A DNA stretch of 22,258 nucleotides from a virus. Location of the stretch: IMG/VR virus record IMGVR_UViG_3300030107_003631, positions 1 through 22,258 of that record, one strand, 5' to 3'. Both the position numbers and the translations under genes were made by a program. Below, piece after piece: positions 1 through 6,811 of this stretch; position 1 is the first letter of the stretch; each line of letters begins with the position of its first letter. The notes under the pieces are model-generated. The model was not told where the DNA came from. It saw only the letters and a list, made by a program, of their open reading frames with translations, and searched no databases.

Positions 1-1
1 A

Positions 2-301
2 GCTTTTGATCTACATAAAACACTTGTAGAAGAAGAAGGTTATGACCCACAATCTGACGAATATTATGCAGAAGTTGATAAAAGAATAAGACTTGAATTT
101 CCGCACAAATTTGATAAGATAGATGGTAATTCTACAGAAAGAGTAAAACCTACTCAAAATGTAGCATCAGCTAAACGTTCAAGCAATACCGGACGCAGAA
201 AAACTGTCAAACTCACGCCTTCACAGGTAGCAATTGCTAAAAGATTAGGTGTGCCACTAGAAGAATATGCGAAACAAGTAAACATCACGGAAGGAGTATA
301 G
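2..301 (+). CDS. Probable capsid scaffolding protein, C-terminal part (partial)
   Basis: The reading frame is open from the window edge and gives 99 residues before a TAG stop. The visible part is charged, with an acidic stretch (LVEEEGYDPQSDEYYAEVDKR), a basic Ser/Arg linker (SAKRSSNTGRRKT) and a C-terminal helix-rich segment (LTPSQVAIAKRLGVPLEEYAKQ). I recognise this LTxxQVAIAKRLGVPLExYAKQ ending from proteins just upstream of the major capsid gene in other phages, where a scaffolding or head-assembly role is assumed. The charged, low-complexity composition and the place two genes before the capsid protein fit that role. The N-terminus is outside the window, so domain content cannot be judged. 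A portal-associated or other head-assembly protein is the alternative. Confidence 0.55.
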   Translation, partial: AFDLHKTLVEEEGYDPQSDEYYAEVDKRIRLEFPHKFDKIDGNSTERVKPTQNVASAKRSSNTGRRKTVKLTPSQVAIAKRLGVPLEEYAKQVNITEGV

Positions 302-305
302 GCAT

Positions 306-770
306 ATGGAAAAAGATAATAAAATAAGAACTTCACGTGCGAGTCAGACAAGAATTAAATCTGAAAAGAAAAAAACTTGGACTCCACCCTCATCCTTGGA
401 TGCACCGCCTGCGCCAGACGGCTATAGGCATAGATGGATTAGAGCTGAAACTATGGGTTTTAACGATACAAAAAACATAGCAGCGTCTCTTCGAGAAGGA
501 TACGAGCTTGTAAAAGCTGACGAATATCCTGATGAAGATTTTCCAACTATGAGCGAAGGCAAATACGCAGGAGTCATCGGAGTAGGAGGCCTATTGCTGG
601 CTAGGATACCAGAGGAGATTGCGCTTCAAATTGAAGAGTACTATAAGAAACAGACTCAAGACAAAGAAGAAGCAATTAATTCCAATCTTATGAAGGAACA
701 GCACCCAAGTATGAGATTCTCAAAAGATTCGAGTACTCGTGTAACCTTCGGTGGTACAAAGAAAAGCTAA
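306..770 (+). CDS. Conserved phage head-region protein, 154 aa
   Basis: This starts 4 nt after the previous stop, with GGAGTATA upstream as ribosome-binding site. The first 30 residues are basic and disordered-looking. A conserved core follows: WTPPSSLDAPPAPDGYRHRW, then RAETMGFNDTKNIAASLREG and ADEYPDEDFPTM. After that comes a Gly-rich hydrophobic strand (GVIGVGGLLLARIP) and a long charged helix (PEEIALQIEEYYKKQTQDKEEAI). I recognise the Trp-Pro-Pro...Ala-Pro-Pro-x-x-Gly-Tyr...Arg-Trp pattern as a phage family that sits between the scaffold and capsid genes, but its function is not known to me. The position suggests a role in head assembly, for example as a minor scaffold or capsid-associated factor. 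There are no transmembrane segments or catalytic motifs. Confidence 0.75.
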   Translation: MEKDNKIRTSRASQTRIKSEKKKTWTPPSSLDAPPAPDGYRHRWIRAETMGFNDTKNIAASLREGYELVKADEYPDEDFPTMSEGKYAGVIGVGGLLLARIPEEIALQIEEYYKKQTQDKEEAINSNLMKEQHPSMRFSKDSSTRVTFGGTKKS

Positions 771-810
771 TTATTTAGTAATTCCTCAACCAACGAATTA
801 AACTAAAACC

Positions 811-837
811 GTACTGGAGGCCCTTCGGGGCAGGTAC
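811..837 (+). other. Small UUCG hairpin in the leader of the 221-aa gene
   Basis: GCCC-TTCG-GGGC (820-831) forms a short GC stem closed on a UUCG tetraloop. It is flanked by GTAC at 811-814 and 834-837, which can also pair. It lies 20-46 nt before the ATG at 857. There is no T-tract after it, so it is not a standard terminator. An mRNA-stabilising or processing structure is possible but unproven. Confidence 0.35.
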
Positions 838-856
838 ATAAAAAGGAAACAATACT

Positions 857-1522
857 ATGGCAAATGCAAGTACAACTGGATTTGGTTTAAGAATGGTCAT
901 GAACGTTGGTAACACACCAGCGACTTCTGGACAGTCTGAATACAAAATCCAAACAGCACCAGGCGTAGCATCAAACAAAGGTGATCCAATGTCGTTTAAC
1001 GATGGTGGAGCAGCTGCGGGAGAAGCTGGTAAGGTGCAAGATGCTTCTTTTACTGTTACTGATGATGGTGGAAATGGTGGAACTGCGTGGACAACTGCGA
1101 ACTCTGCTCTTTTATTAGGTGTTTTCAACGGAGCTTTTTTTATAAACTCTAATGGAAAACCTACATTCTCAAACAATGTAGTAGCATCACAAGCAACGTC
1201 AATAGACTACAATACAGGGTCTAATGACATCATAGCTTTCATCAACGATAATCCTAATCAGGAATACGTTGTAAAAGCTGACGCCGCTTTGGCAGACACT
1301 CTTCTTGGAGTTAACCCAATGGAAGGCTTTAATACTAACAACTACACAGCAACAGATAACAAAGATGGTCAATCGATCACTACGTTAGATGTTGGTTCTG
1401 CGGCAGCAACTTCAATGTTTACTGTCGTAAGAAGCGCAAACGATCCTGAAAATAATGACCAAACAGTTGCAGGATGCAACTTCGTGGTCGTTATTGCGAA
1501 GGGTTCTGCGTTGTATAACTAA
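857..1522 (+). CDS. Virion structural protein, probable capsid-associated or decoration protein
   Basis: A 221-residue protein rich in Ala, Asn, Gly, Thr and Val, with AAGGA 10-14 nt before the ATG. It starts MANASTTGFGLRMVMNVGNT and contains LLGVFNGAFFINSNGKPTFS and SNDIIAFINDNPNQEYVVKAD. I recognise that pattern (TTGFGLR ... LLGVFxG ... IxAFINDNPxQEYxV) from proteins encoded immediately before the major capsid gene in other marine phages. It is predicted to be almost all beta strand, with no membrane segment and no enzyme motif. The gene lies 22 nt upstream of the capsid gene, so both are probably on one transcript ending at the 2465-2492 terminator. A decoration or capsid-stabilising role is inferred from position and composition only. 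Confidence 0.7.
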   Translation: MANASTTGFGLRMVMNVGNTPATSGQSEYKIQTAPGVASNKGDPMSFNDGGAAAGEAGKVQDASFTVTDDGGNGGTAWTTANSALLLGVFNGAFFINSNGKPTFSNNVVASQATSIDYNTGSNDIIAFINDNPNQEYVVKADAALADTLLGVNPMEGFNTNNYTATDNKDGQSITTLDVGSAAATSMFTVVRSANDPENNDQTVAGCNFVVVIAKGSALYN

Positions 1523-1544
1523 TAGCAAATAGGAGTATATAACT

Positions 1545-2450
1545 ATGGCAATATCAAGAGCACAACTAGTTAAAGAACTAGAGCCTGGTCTAAATGCACT
1601 ATTTGGACTAGAGTATAAACAATATGCTAATGAGCATGCTGAGATTTTTGATACAGAAACTTCAGACAGAGCTTTCGAAGAGGAAGTAATGTTATCAGGT
1701 TTCGCGAATGCAGCAGTAAAACCTGAAGGACAAGGTGTTACTTTTGACGACGCACAAGAAACTTACACAGCTCGTTACACAAACGAAACAATTGCGTTAG
1801 CGTTTGCAATCACAGAAGAAGCTATCGAAGATAACTTGTATGACAGACTTGCGTCTAGATATACAAAAGCGTTAGCAAGATCTATGGCAAACACAAAGCA
1901 AGTTAAGGCAGCAGCAGTATTGAACAATGCGTTCGATGCAAATTTTGCTGGTGGTGACGGAGTAGAATTATGTTCTACTGTTCACCCTACATTAGCTGGA
2001 ACTTTCTCAAACGAGTTAGCAACAGCTGCTGATCTTAATGAAACTTCATTAGAACAGTCGTTGATTGACATCGCGGCGTTTACTGATGAAAGAGGCCTAA
2101 AAATTGCGGCACAAGGAACTAAATTAATAATTCCTTCAGCGCTTCAATTTACTGCTGACAGACTTATGAAGTCTGAAGGTAGAGTAGGTACTGCTGATAA
2201 TGATATCAATGCAGTTAGAAACATGGGAATGATTCCGCAAGGATACACAGTTAACCACTATCTAACTTCTGCAAAGAAATTCTTTATCAAAACAGATGTA
2301 CCTAATGGTCTTAAGCACTTTGTTAGAGCACCTATCAAAACTTCAATGGAAGGTGACTTTGACACTGGCAACGTAAGATACAAAGCTAGAGAGAGATACG
2401 TATTCGGATTCTCTGACCCTAGAGGTATCTTCGGATCAAACGCAACATAA
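1545..2450 (+). CDS. Major capsid protein, Mu gpT-like (HK97-fold family expected)
   Basis: A 301-residue protein with a good AGGAG ribosome-binding site (1531-1535). The N-terminus, AISRAQLVKELEPGLNALFG, followed by FEEEVMLSGFANAAVKPEGQ, matches the Mu gpT-like major head subunit family as I know it. Further family features are ARYTNETIALAFAITEEAIEDNLYD, the run YTKALARSMANTKQVKAAAVLNNAFD, the CSTVHPTLAGTFSNE segment, and the C-terminal GDFDTGNVRYKARERYVFGFSDPRG. Length is normal for this family (about 300 aa). Such proteins form the icosahedral shell. The intrinsic terminator 15 nt after the stop fits a very highly expressed gene that needs a defined transcript end. A frame-complete start and stop and the absence of internal gaps indicate an intact gene. 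Confidence 0.93.
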   Translation: MAISRAQLVKELEPGLNALFGLEYKQYANEHAEIFDTETSDRAFEEEVMLSGFANAAVKPEGQGVTFDDAQETYTARYTNETIALAFAITEEAIEDNLYDRLASRYTKALARSMANTKQVKAAAVLNNAFDANFAGGDGVELCSTVHPTLAGTFSNELATAADLNETSLEQSLIDIAAFTDERGLKIAAQGTKLIIPSALQFTADRLMKSEGRVGTADNDINAVRNMGMIPQGYTVNHYLTSAKKFFIKTDVPNGLKHFVRAPIKTSMEGDFDTGNVRYKARERYVFGFSDPRGIFGSNAT

Positions 2451-2464
2451 TAAATAATTAATTA

Positions 2465-2492
2465 GGGGCCGCCTTAAAACGGCCCCTTTTTT
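2465..2492 (+). terminator. Intrinsic terminator after the major capsid gene
   Basis: GGGGCCG (2465-2471) pairs perfectly with CGGCCCC (2480-2486) around an 8-nt loop and is followed by six T (2487-2492). The 7-bp all-GC stem stands out in this AT-rich sequence. It lies 15 nt after the capsid stop codon. Confidence 0.92.
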
Positions 2493-2510
2493 ACATATAA
2501 AGGTGTGTAA

Positions 2511-2765
2511 ATGAAAAAACTTCTAATCACTATTTGGGCCTACGATTATCATGCTAAATTTGAAATTTTAGCTAATGATAACGCTGAAGATGTGGAAAAT
2601 GCTATACTTGACAAACTGGGAGAGAATAGTATAAAATGGGAGTATATGGGCAACGTATATAGTGCCCAACCAAGAATAACTTTTGAGGAGGTTATTAATG
2701 ATACAGGACCTGTACAAACGAAAACAGTCCTTGGAGTTGAAGTGGCAACAGGAGCACCTAGATAA
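2511..2765 (+). CDS. Small hypothetical phage protein, 84 aa
   Basis: I do not recognise this family. The ATG follows AAAGGTG, which can serve as ribosome-binding site. The first 60 residues look like a small alpha/beta domain: strand KKLLITIWAYDY, strand KFEILANDN, a helix AEDVENAILDKLG, then WEYMGNVYSAQPRITFEEVI. The tail (NDTGPVQTKTVLGVEVATGA) is less ordered. It sits directly after the capsid terminator, and its 3' end overlaps the next gene by 68 nt in another frame. Codon use (AAA, ATA, GAA, GCT) is like the neighbours, so it is probably real. It could be a minor structural or regulatory protein; nothing in the sequence decides this. Confidence 0.65.
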   Translation: MKKLLITIWAYDYHAKFEILANDNAEDVENAILDKLGENSIKWEYMGNVYSAQPRITFEEVINDTGPVQTKTVLGVEVATGAPR

Positions 2766-2907
2766 TGATAGGTATACTCTTGACATGGTCAGAATTGATG
2801 ACAAGATTAGACAAGTCATTACTGAGATCAAGCTTGAAGAAGCTAAAATTGCTCACAGGCAAAATTCTATTGAAGGAGCCGCTCCACAAGTTTCTGTAGC
2901 TACTTAA
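2698..2907 (+). CDS. Small coiled-coil-like hypothetical protein, 69 aa
   Basis: I choose the ATG at 2698 because GAGGAGG (2685-2691) lies at normal spacing before it; an in-frame TTG at 2683 would overlap that site. The product (MIQDLYKRKQSLELKWQQEH...) is rich in Lys, Glu, Gln and Arg. It has hydrophobic residues at helical spacing through RIDDKIRQVITEIKLEEAKIAHRQ, so it is probably one long helix or coiled coil. The C-terminus (SIEGAAPQVSVAT) is flexible. The gene starts inside the end of the preceding small gene (68-nt overlap), which suggests translational coupling. No family was recognised. Small coiled-coil proteins in head modules can be scaffold or assembly helpers, but that is only a possibility. 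Confidence 0.7.
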   Translation: MIQDLYKRKQSLELKWQQEHLDNDRYTLDMVRIDDKIRQVITEIKLEEAKIAHRQNSIEGAAPQVSVAT

Positions 2908-2951
2908 ACAAAAGCTACATCGCTGAAATTGCATAAATACCTTAGGATCTC

Positions 2952-2980
2952 TTGCACTCTATTAAAATGTGATGTATAAA
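2952..2980 (+). promoter_or_regulatory. Candidate sigma70-type promoter upstream of the 150-aa virion gene
   Basis: TTGCAC (2952-2957) and TATAAA (2975-2980) are separated by 17 nt. They lie in the longest intergenic gap in the first half of the window (2908-3065). The -10 matches consensus at 5 of 6 positions, the -35 at only 3 of 6. Overlapping it, 2976-2992 matches the T7 RNA polymerase promoter core at 12 of 17 positions, including CACTATA. Either reading would start transcription about 75 nt before the gene at 3066. In AT-rich DNA such matches arise by chance, so this is tentative. Confidence 0.4.
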
Positions 2981-3016
2981 AGACACACTATACAATTAAT
3001 TAGAGCATAGACGCGT

Positions 3017-3039
3017 ATAGTCGACGGCCTAGAGACTAT
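3017..3039 (+). other. Hairpin in the leader of the 150-aa virion gene
   Basis: ATAGTC (3017-3022) pairs with GACTAT (3034-3039) around an 11-nt loop. The segment is more GC-rich than its surroundings (ACGCGTATAGTCGACGGCCT). It stands 13 nt before the AGGAGG ribosome-binding site (3052-3057), so it could form in the 5' leader without hiding that site. There is no T-tract. Confidence 0.35.
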
Positions 3040-3065
3040 GTTCAGAAAACTAGGAGGATACAATT

Positions 3066-3518
3066 ATGGCATCAACTACATTTTCGGGACCGATTAAAGC
3101 GGGAACGATTTCAAATACAACAGGTACAACACTTGGCGATGATGTAAAAAACACAGGTCAAGTTGTAATGTGTCAATCACAAGCAGTGACTCAAGCAGAT
3201 GGTACAACTAACATCGTACTTCCTGCAAATTCACAAATCGTAGGAGCTGAATTATCAGTAACTGCAATTTGGTCTGGAGCAGCAAGTACAACAGGACTTG
3301 GTTTTGTTGGAAATGCAACAGCATTAACAGCAGCTGGTGGCGTAGCAGGCGGAACATTAGGAATAATTTCTATAACTGCTGGAGCTAACGCAACTAGAGT
3401 TGGAAATTATGCTAATGTTGGAACTTCTGATGTAAGAATGCTTTTAACTAATACTAATACTGGTACTGGTACAGGATTCTTAACTATAAGATACATTCAG
3501 AATAACAATTTAAGTTAA
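3066..3518 (+). CDS. Gly/Thr/Ala-rich virion structural protein, 150 aa
   Basis: This has a strong ribosome-binding site (AGGAGG, 3052-3057). The protein begins MASTTFSGPIKAGTISNTTG and contains GQVVMCQSQAVTQADGTTNI, then PANSQIVGAELSVTAIWSGA, and ends GFLTIRYIQNNNLS. The composition (Thr, Ala, Gly, Asn; few charged residues) and the alternating strand pattern indicate an all-beta virion protein. I recognise the start FSGPIKAGTI from marine phage structural genes that follow the capsid gene. It has its own candidate promoter and its own terminator, so it is probably made in large amounts. A capsid decoration protein or head fiber is the most likely role. This is inference from position and expression signals. 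Confidence 0.72.
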   Translation: MASTTFSGPIKAGTISNTTGTTLGDDVKNTGQVVMCQSQAVTQADGTTNIVLPANSQIVGAELSVTAIWSGAASTTGLGFVGNATALTAAGGVAGGTLGIISITAGANATRVGNYANVGTSDVRMLLTNTNTGTGTGFLTIRYIQNNNLS

Positions 3519-3527
3519 TAAATAATT

Positions 3528-3550
3528 AAGTGCTCCTTCGGGAGCACTTT
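3528..3550 (+). terminator. Hairpin terminator after the 150-aa virion gene
   Basis: AAGTGCTCC (3528-3536) pairs perfectly with GGAGCACTT (3541-3549) around a TTCG tetraloop, 10 nt after the stop codon at 3518. The T-tract is weak (CTTTAAATAAA), so termination may be partial, with read-through into the next genes. Confidence 0.75.
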
Positions 3551-3569
3551 AAATAAATAGGAATAAAAT

Positions 3570-3878
3570 ATGAGTACATATCCAGTAGATGTAAAAGCGG
3601 TACAAAAATCAACTGCTGCCACACACACGATATTTGCAGGACCAGGTAGAATTGTAGGTCTTTATATTAATAAAGAACCAAATGTTGCACAAAGCACTGT
3701 TACTTTACAAGATGACAGCACAACTGTTGCAGAATTTACAGTTAGAGCTACCACTAATACTAACGGAGACGGTTTAACAGAATACATTCAGTTTCCAGGT
3801 ACAGGTATCAGATGTGCAACAAGTATTAAGTTGACAATTGCAACTGCAGTTACATTTTGTACAGTAATATTTGGTTAG
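3570..3878 (+). CDS. Small beta-rich structural protein, 102 aa
   Basis: The ATG follows AATAGGAATA. The protein starts MSTYPVDVKAVQKSTAATHT and continues FAGPGRIVGLYINKEPNVAQ, VTLQDDSTTVAEFTVRATT, EYIQFPGTGIRCATSIKLTI and a final strand CTVIFG. It looks like a single beta-sandwich of about eight strands with no enzymatic motif. Its layout resembles the 108-aa and 110-aa proteins at 7218 and 19636 (strand, V/I-G-x-x-I, strand, IxFPGTGIR-like turn, final strands), though similarity to those is weaker than between the two of them. It lies between a terminator and the connector operon and so is probably a minor virion protein, perhaps a decoration protein or fiber base. Confidence 0.68.
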   Translation: MSTYPVDVKAVQKSTAATHTIFAGPGRIVGLYINKEPNVAQSTVTLQDDSTTVAEFTVRATTNTNGDGLTEYIQFPGTGIRCATSIKLTIATAVTFCTVIFG

Positions 3879-3887
3879 GAGTTTTAA

Positions 3888-4994
3888 GTGGCTACAATTA
3901 CTTATACAGTCACTGTAGCAAGTGGCACAAACCAATATGGAACCGGTAATAAATTTTATATTAACGGTGAGGTAAGTCCTGTCTTGTATTTACAAGAAGG
4001 CAACACATATATTTTTGATCAATCAAATTCTAGTAACGCTGTAGGCGGAACACACATTTTAGCATTTTCAACAACAGCTAATGGTACACACGCAGTACCA
4101 GCAGGAACAGCTTATACTACAGGAGTTACAACTACAGGAACACCTGGAACTGCTGGAGCAAATACAACAATAGTTGTAGCTCCGGTTAGAACAACAGGCG
4201 CTCCATTATTATTTTATTACTGTACTGCTCACAGTGGCATGGGTAATACAGCACAAACTATTTCTCCAACTTCTGGAGAAACAGAATTTAATCCACAAAT
4301 AGATGAGATAATAGAAGAAGCTTATGAAAGAACAGGTGTATTAGGAACTAGAACAGGTTATCAATTAAGGTCAGCAAGAAGATCTTTAAATATATTATTT
4401 CAAGAATGGGGAAACAGAGGAGTTCATTTATGGAAAATTAAACTTGCAAAAGTTCCATTAGTAGAAGGTCAAGCAGAATATAATTATGCATCTGATTCTA
4501 CAAATTTTCCTGATGATATTGATTCAGTATTAGAAGCATATTATAGAAACAATTCTGATACAACAGCACCACAAGATATTGCACTTACAAAAATAGATAG
4601 ATCTGCTTATTCTGCTACACCCAACAAATTAGCCAAAGGCACACCTTCACAATATTATGTACAAAGACAATTAAATCCAAGTATATTTTTATACACTACA
4701 CCAAGTTCAAGTGTATCTGATTCTACTACACCAAGTAATTTTCAATTTTGTTTTTATTATTTAGCAAAAATACAAGATGTTGGCGCATATAATAATACAT
4801 CAGATGTAGTTAATAGATTTTATCCATGCATGATTTCAGGTCTTGCATATTATTTAAGTCAAAAAGTTTCACCAGAAAGATCTGGAGAACTTGAAAGAAG
4901 ATATGAAAGTGAAATGTTAAGAGCTCTTGATGCAGACAATCAAGGCACATCTAGTTTCATATCACCACAAACATTTTATGGAGATGGAGTATAA
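3888..4994 (+). CDS. Head-tail connector (P22 gp4-like) with an N-terminal cupredoxin-like domain
   Basis: A 368-residue protein starting at GTG (3888) with TTAGGAG upstream. Residues 1 to about 125 form a beta domain: YTVTVASGTNQYGTGNKFYI, PVLYLQEGNTYIFDQSNSSN, then THILAFSTTANGTH and LLFYYCTAHSGMGN. The His56, Cys112, His115 and Met118 arrangement (H ... CxxHxxM) matches type-1 copper ligands of cupredoxins. Residues 132-368 match the P22 gp4-like head-completion family: IDEIIEEAYERTGVLGTRTG, then LRSARRSLNILFQEWGNRGV and HLWKI. That family joins below the portal ring and extends the DNA channel. The next gene starts on the A of this stop codon (TAATG). The domain fusion is unusual; copper binding is inferred from the residue pattern, and the domain could be purely structural. 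Confidence 0.82.
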   Translation: MATITYTVTVASGTNQYGTGNKFYINGEVSPVLYLQEGNTYIFDQSNSSNAVGGTHILAFSTTANGTHAVPAGTAYTTGVTTTGTPGTAGANTTIVVAPVRTTGAPLLFYYCTAHSGMGNTAQTISPTSGETEFNPQIDEIIEEAYERTGVLGTRTGYQLRSARRSLNILFQEWGNRGVHLWKIKLAKVPLVEGQAEYNYASDSTNFPDDIDSVLEAYYRNNSDTTAPQDIALTKIDRSAYSATPNKLAKGTPSQYYVQRQLNPSIFLYTTPSSSVSDSTTPSNFQFCFYYLAKIQDVGAYNNTSDVVNRFYPCMISGLAYYLSQKVSPERSGELERRYESEMLRALDADNQGTSSFISPQTFYGDGV

Positions 4995-5641
4995 TGGGTA
5001 AATACGCGTCAGGTAAAAGATCTTTAGCAATTTCTGATAGATCAGGAATGGCATTTCCATATACAGAAATGGTTAGAGAATGGAATGGATCGTTAGTTCA
5101 TTATTCAGAGTTTGAGGCTAAACAACCACAACTTGAACCAAAACCTGTAGGTAGTGATCCACAGGCTTTATATAATCCAAGACCACAACCTGCATCAAAA
5201 ACAAGTTTAATACTTTTAAATAACAATCCATTTACAACTGTTATCTCTGGTGGAACAACTTATGTAAATGTTTTTTCAGAAGATCATCAAAGAGCAGCAA
5301 ATTCTATTGTAAGATTTAGAGGACCTCCTGTTGTAACTTCTGCTGGACCCGCTGGATCAGATTTAATTGAACAACCTAAATTAAGAAATTTGCAAGCTTT
5401 TGCAACCATACCTACATTTGACAATGTCAGTGATTTAAATAATGCAAATGGATTTACAATTGCATTAGGACAAATAGATTCTGCAGGGAATGTTACAGGA
5501 AATACAACAACGGATTCTTTAACAGATCCAATAAATTATTTTTATATAACAAGCACTAGTAATGCTACAACAGGCGGTGTAGAAGGTGGTGGAGATAACT
5601 GTTCAGCAGGACCAGTAACATTAGAGGTAGTAAACGGATAA
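4994..5641 (+). CDS. Neck/structural protein of the SDRSG-EWNG-PQLEPKP family, 215 aa
   Basis: The N-terminal 65 residues are a well conserved phage motif block: MGKYASGKRSLAISDRSGMA, FPYTEMVREWNGSLVHYSEF and EAKQPQLEPKPVGSDPQALY. From memory, related phage proteins have zinc-ribbon cysteines here (CDRCG and CxxC); in this copy they are Ser and other residues, so no metal site remains. The rest (about 65-215) is a Thr/Asn/Gly-rich beta region with PASKTSLILLNNNPFTTV and repeated NATTGG-type sequence. The gene lies between the connector and the adaptor genes with 1-nt overlaps on both sides, so it probably belongs to the head-tail joining region or tail base. The exact role is unknown. Confidence 0.75.
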   Translation: MGKYASGKRSLAISDRSGMAFPYTEMVREWNGSLVHYSEFEAKQPQLEPKPVGSDPQALYNPRPQPASKTSLILLNNNPFTTVISGGTTYVNVFSEDHQRAANSIVRFRGPPVVTSAGPAGSDLIEQPKLRNLQAFATIPTFDNVSDLNNANGFTIALGQIDSAGNVTGNTTTDSLTDPINYFYITSTSNATTGGVEGGGDNCSAGPVTLEVVNG

Positions 5642-6339
5642 TGGCATACACTTTAACAAATTTACAAGACGATATAAGATCATACACAGAAGTTAGTTCT
5701 ACAGTTTTAAGTAGCACTGTTCTTGATACTATAATTAAAAATTCAGAAAATAAAATTTACAGAGAAGTTGATTCAGATCAAGATAGATTTTATGCAACTT
5801 CAAACGCTATTGTTGGAAACAGATATGTTACAATTCCTGATGATTTAAGATTTATTAGATATGTACAGTTCAAAGATCAAGATGGAAATCAATTCTATTT
5901 AGAACAAAGAGATACTAGTTTTATGGCAGAATATTATTCTACACCGGGAACTCAAGCTGTAGATATTCCAAGATATTATGCTAATTGGGATGAAGAATTT
6001 TGGGTAATAGCTCCAACACCAGATAAAACTTATGAAATTACACTGGCATATAACAAACAGCCAGAAACAATAACAGATACAACGTCTACTCCAGCTCCAG
6101 CTACAAATGGAACTTATCTGTCAAACAAATATCAAGATTTACTTTTGTACGCTTGTCTGGTAAATACATATGCATACTTGAAAGGTCCTCAAGATATGTT
6201 ACAATACTATCAAGGGGCTTATGAAAAAGCTTTAATGTCTTATGCTATTGAACAACAAGGTAGAAGACGCAGAGATGAATACGGTGATGGTGTAATTCGT
6301 ACTGTTTTAGAGTCTAAGAACCCATCAAGTAATAAATAA
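5641..6339 (+). CDS. Phage adaptor / tail-joining protein, 232 aa
   Basis: The ATG overlaps the preceding stop (TAATG). The protein starts MAYTLTNLQDDIRSYTEVSS, then has a helix LDTIIKNSENKIYREVDSDQ, strand RYVTIPDDLRFIRYVQFKD, the segment DIPRYYANWDEEFWVIAPTP and YEITLAYNKQPETI. It ends in a helical part, LSNKYQDLLLYACLVNTYAY, LKGPQDMLQYYQGAYEKALM and an Arg-rich end (GRRRRDEY). The order (N-terminal helices with AExxIxRE, central beta part with IPxDLxxIRxV, C-terminal NxYxDLLLYACL helices) is that of phage adaptor proteins that join the portal/neck to the tail, some annotated tail tubular protein A-like. It acts in virion assembly. Confidence 0.75.
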   Translation: MAYTLTNLQDDIRSYTEVSSTVLSSTVLDTIIKNSENKIYREVDSDQDRFYATSNAIVGNRYVTIPDDLRFIRYVQFKDQDGNQFYLEQRDTSFMAEYYSTPGTQAVDIPRYYANWDEEFWVIAPTPDKTYEITLAYNKQPETITDTTSTPAPATNGTYLSNKYQDLLLYACLVNTYAYLKGPQDMLQYYQGAYEKALMSYAIEQQGRRRRDEYGDGVIRTVLESKNPSSNK

Positions 6340-6353
6340 GGAGATAAAATAAT

Positions 6354-6800
6354 ATGGCAAATATAATACCAAATAGTTTTAGAGGTGCTTTGTTTGAAGC
6401 TAATCATAACTTTAAAGCTTCAGGAGGAAATAACTTTTCACTTTCTTTATATACAACTAATCCATATTCAACAGCTTCAACTGTGTATTTATCAGGAACT
6501 GGAAACGGTGAAGTAGATACGACAGGTGGAACTAACTATTCTGTAAAAGCATTAACAAGATTTGGAGTTGCATCAAGCACAGCAGTTGCTTCAGTCGACT
6601 TTGATAATGTAGTTTATAGTAGTGCATCTTTTACTGCAGCTTTTGCAGCAATTTACAATACAGATACAGTTGATGGAACGGCAAATAGATTAGTAGTGGT
6701 TTTAGATTTTGGTGGTAACAAGACAGCGACGAATGGTACTTTTACTATTACGTTTCCTGATCCGACTACACCGGCTAATGCAATTATTAGTATGAGTTAA
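6354..6800 (+). CDS. Beta-rich virion protein, probable fiber or tail component, 148 aa
   Basis: Ribosome-binding site AAGGAG (6338-6343). The sequence starts MANIIPNSFRGALFEANHNF, then FSLSLYTTNPYSTASTVYLS, NGEVDTTGGTNYSVKALTRF, and ends with the strand-rich TFTITFPDPTTPANAIISMS. I recognise this type (SFRxxLxxxxHNF...LALYTxxAxxxxxTxxYxTxGEVxGxGYxxGG) from marine phage tail-region genes. The Pro-Asp-Pro-Thr-Thr-Pro-Ala-Asn-Ala-Ile ending is typical of it. No catalytic motif. Its place at the start of the fiber block, 14 nt after the adaptor gene, suggests a tail or fiber structural protein. Confidence 0.72.
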   Translation: MANIIPNSFRGALFEANHNFKASGGNNFSLSLYTTNPYSTASTVYLSGTGNGEVDTTGGTNYSVKALTRFGVASSTAVASVDFDNVVYSSASFTAAFAAIYNTDTVDGTANRLVVVLDFGGNKTATNGTFTITFPDPTTPANAIISMS

Positions 6801-6811
6801 GGAGAAAATTT

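Noticed and set aside
811-837. UUCG hairpin as a terminator after the 154-aa gene
   Set aside because: The GC stem is only 4 bp and no T-tract follows; kept only as a low-confidence leader structure.
775-1176. 133-residue minus-strand ORF opposite the 221-aa gene
   Set aside because: It is antisense to a well-supported structural gene, has no ribosome-binding site on that strand, and all other genes are on the + strand.
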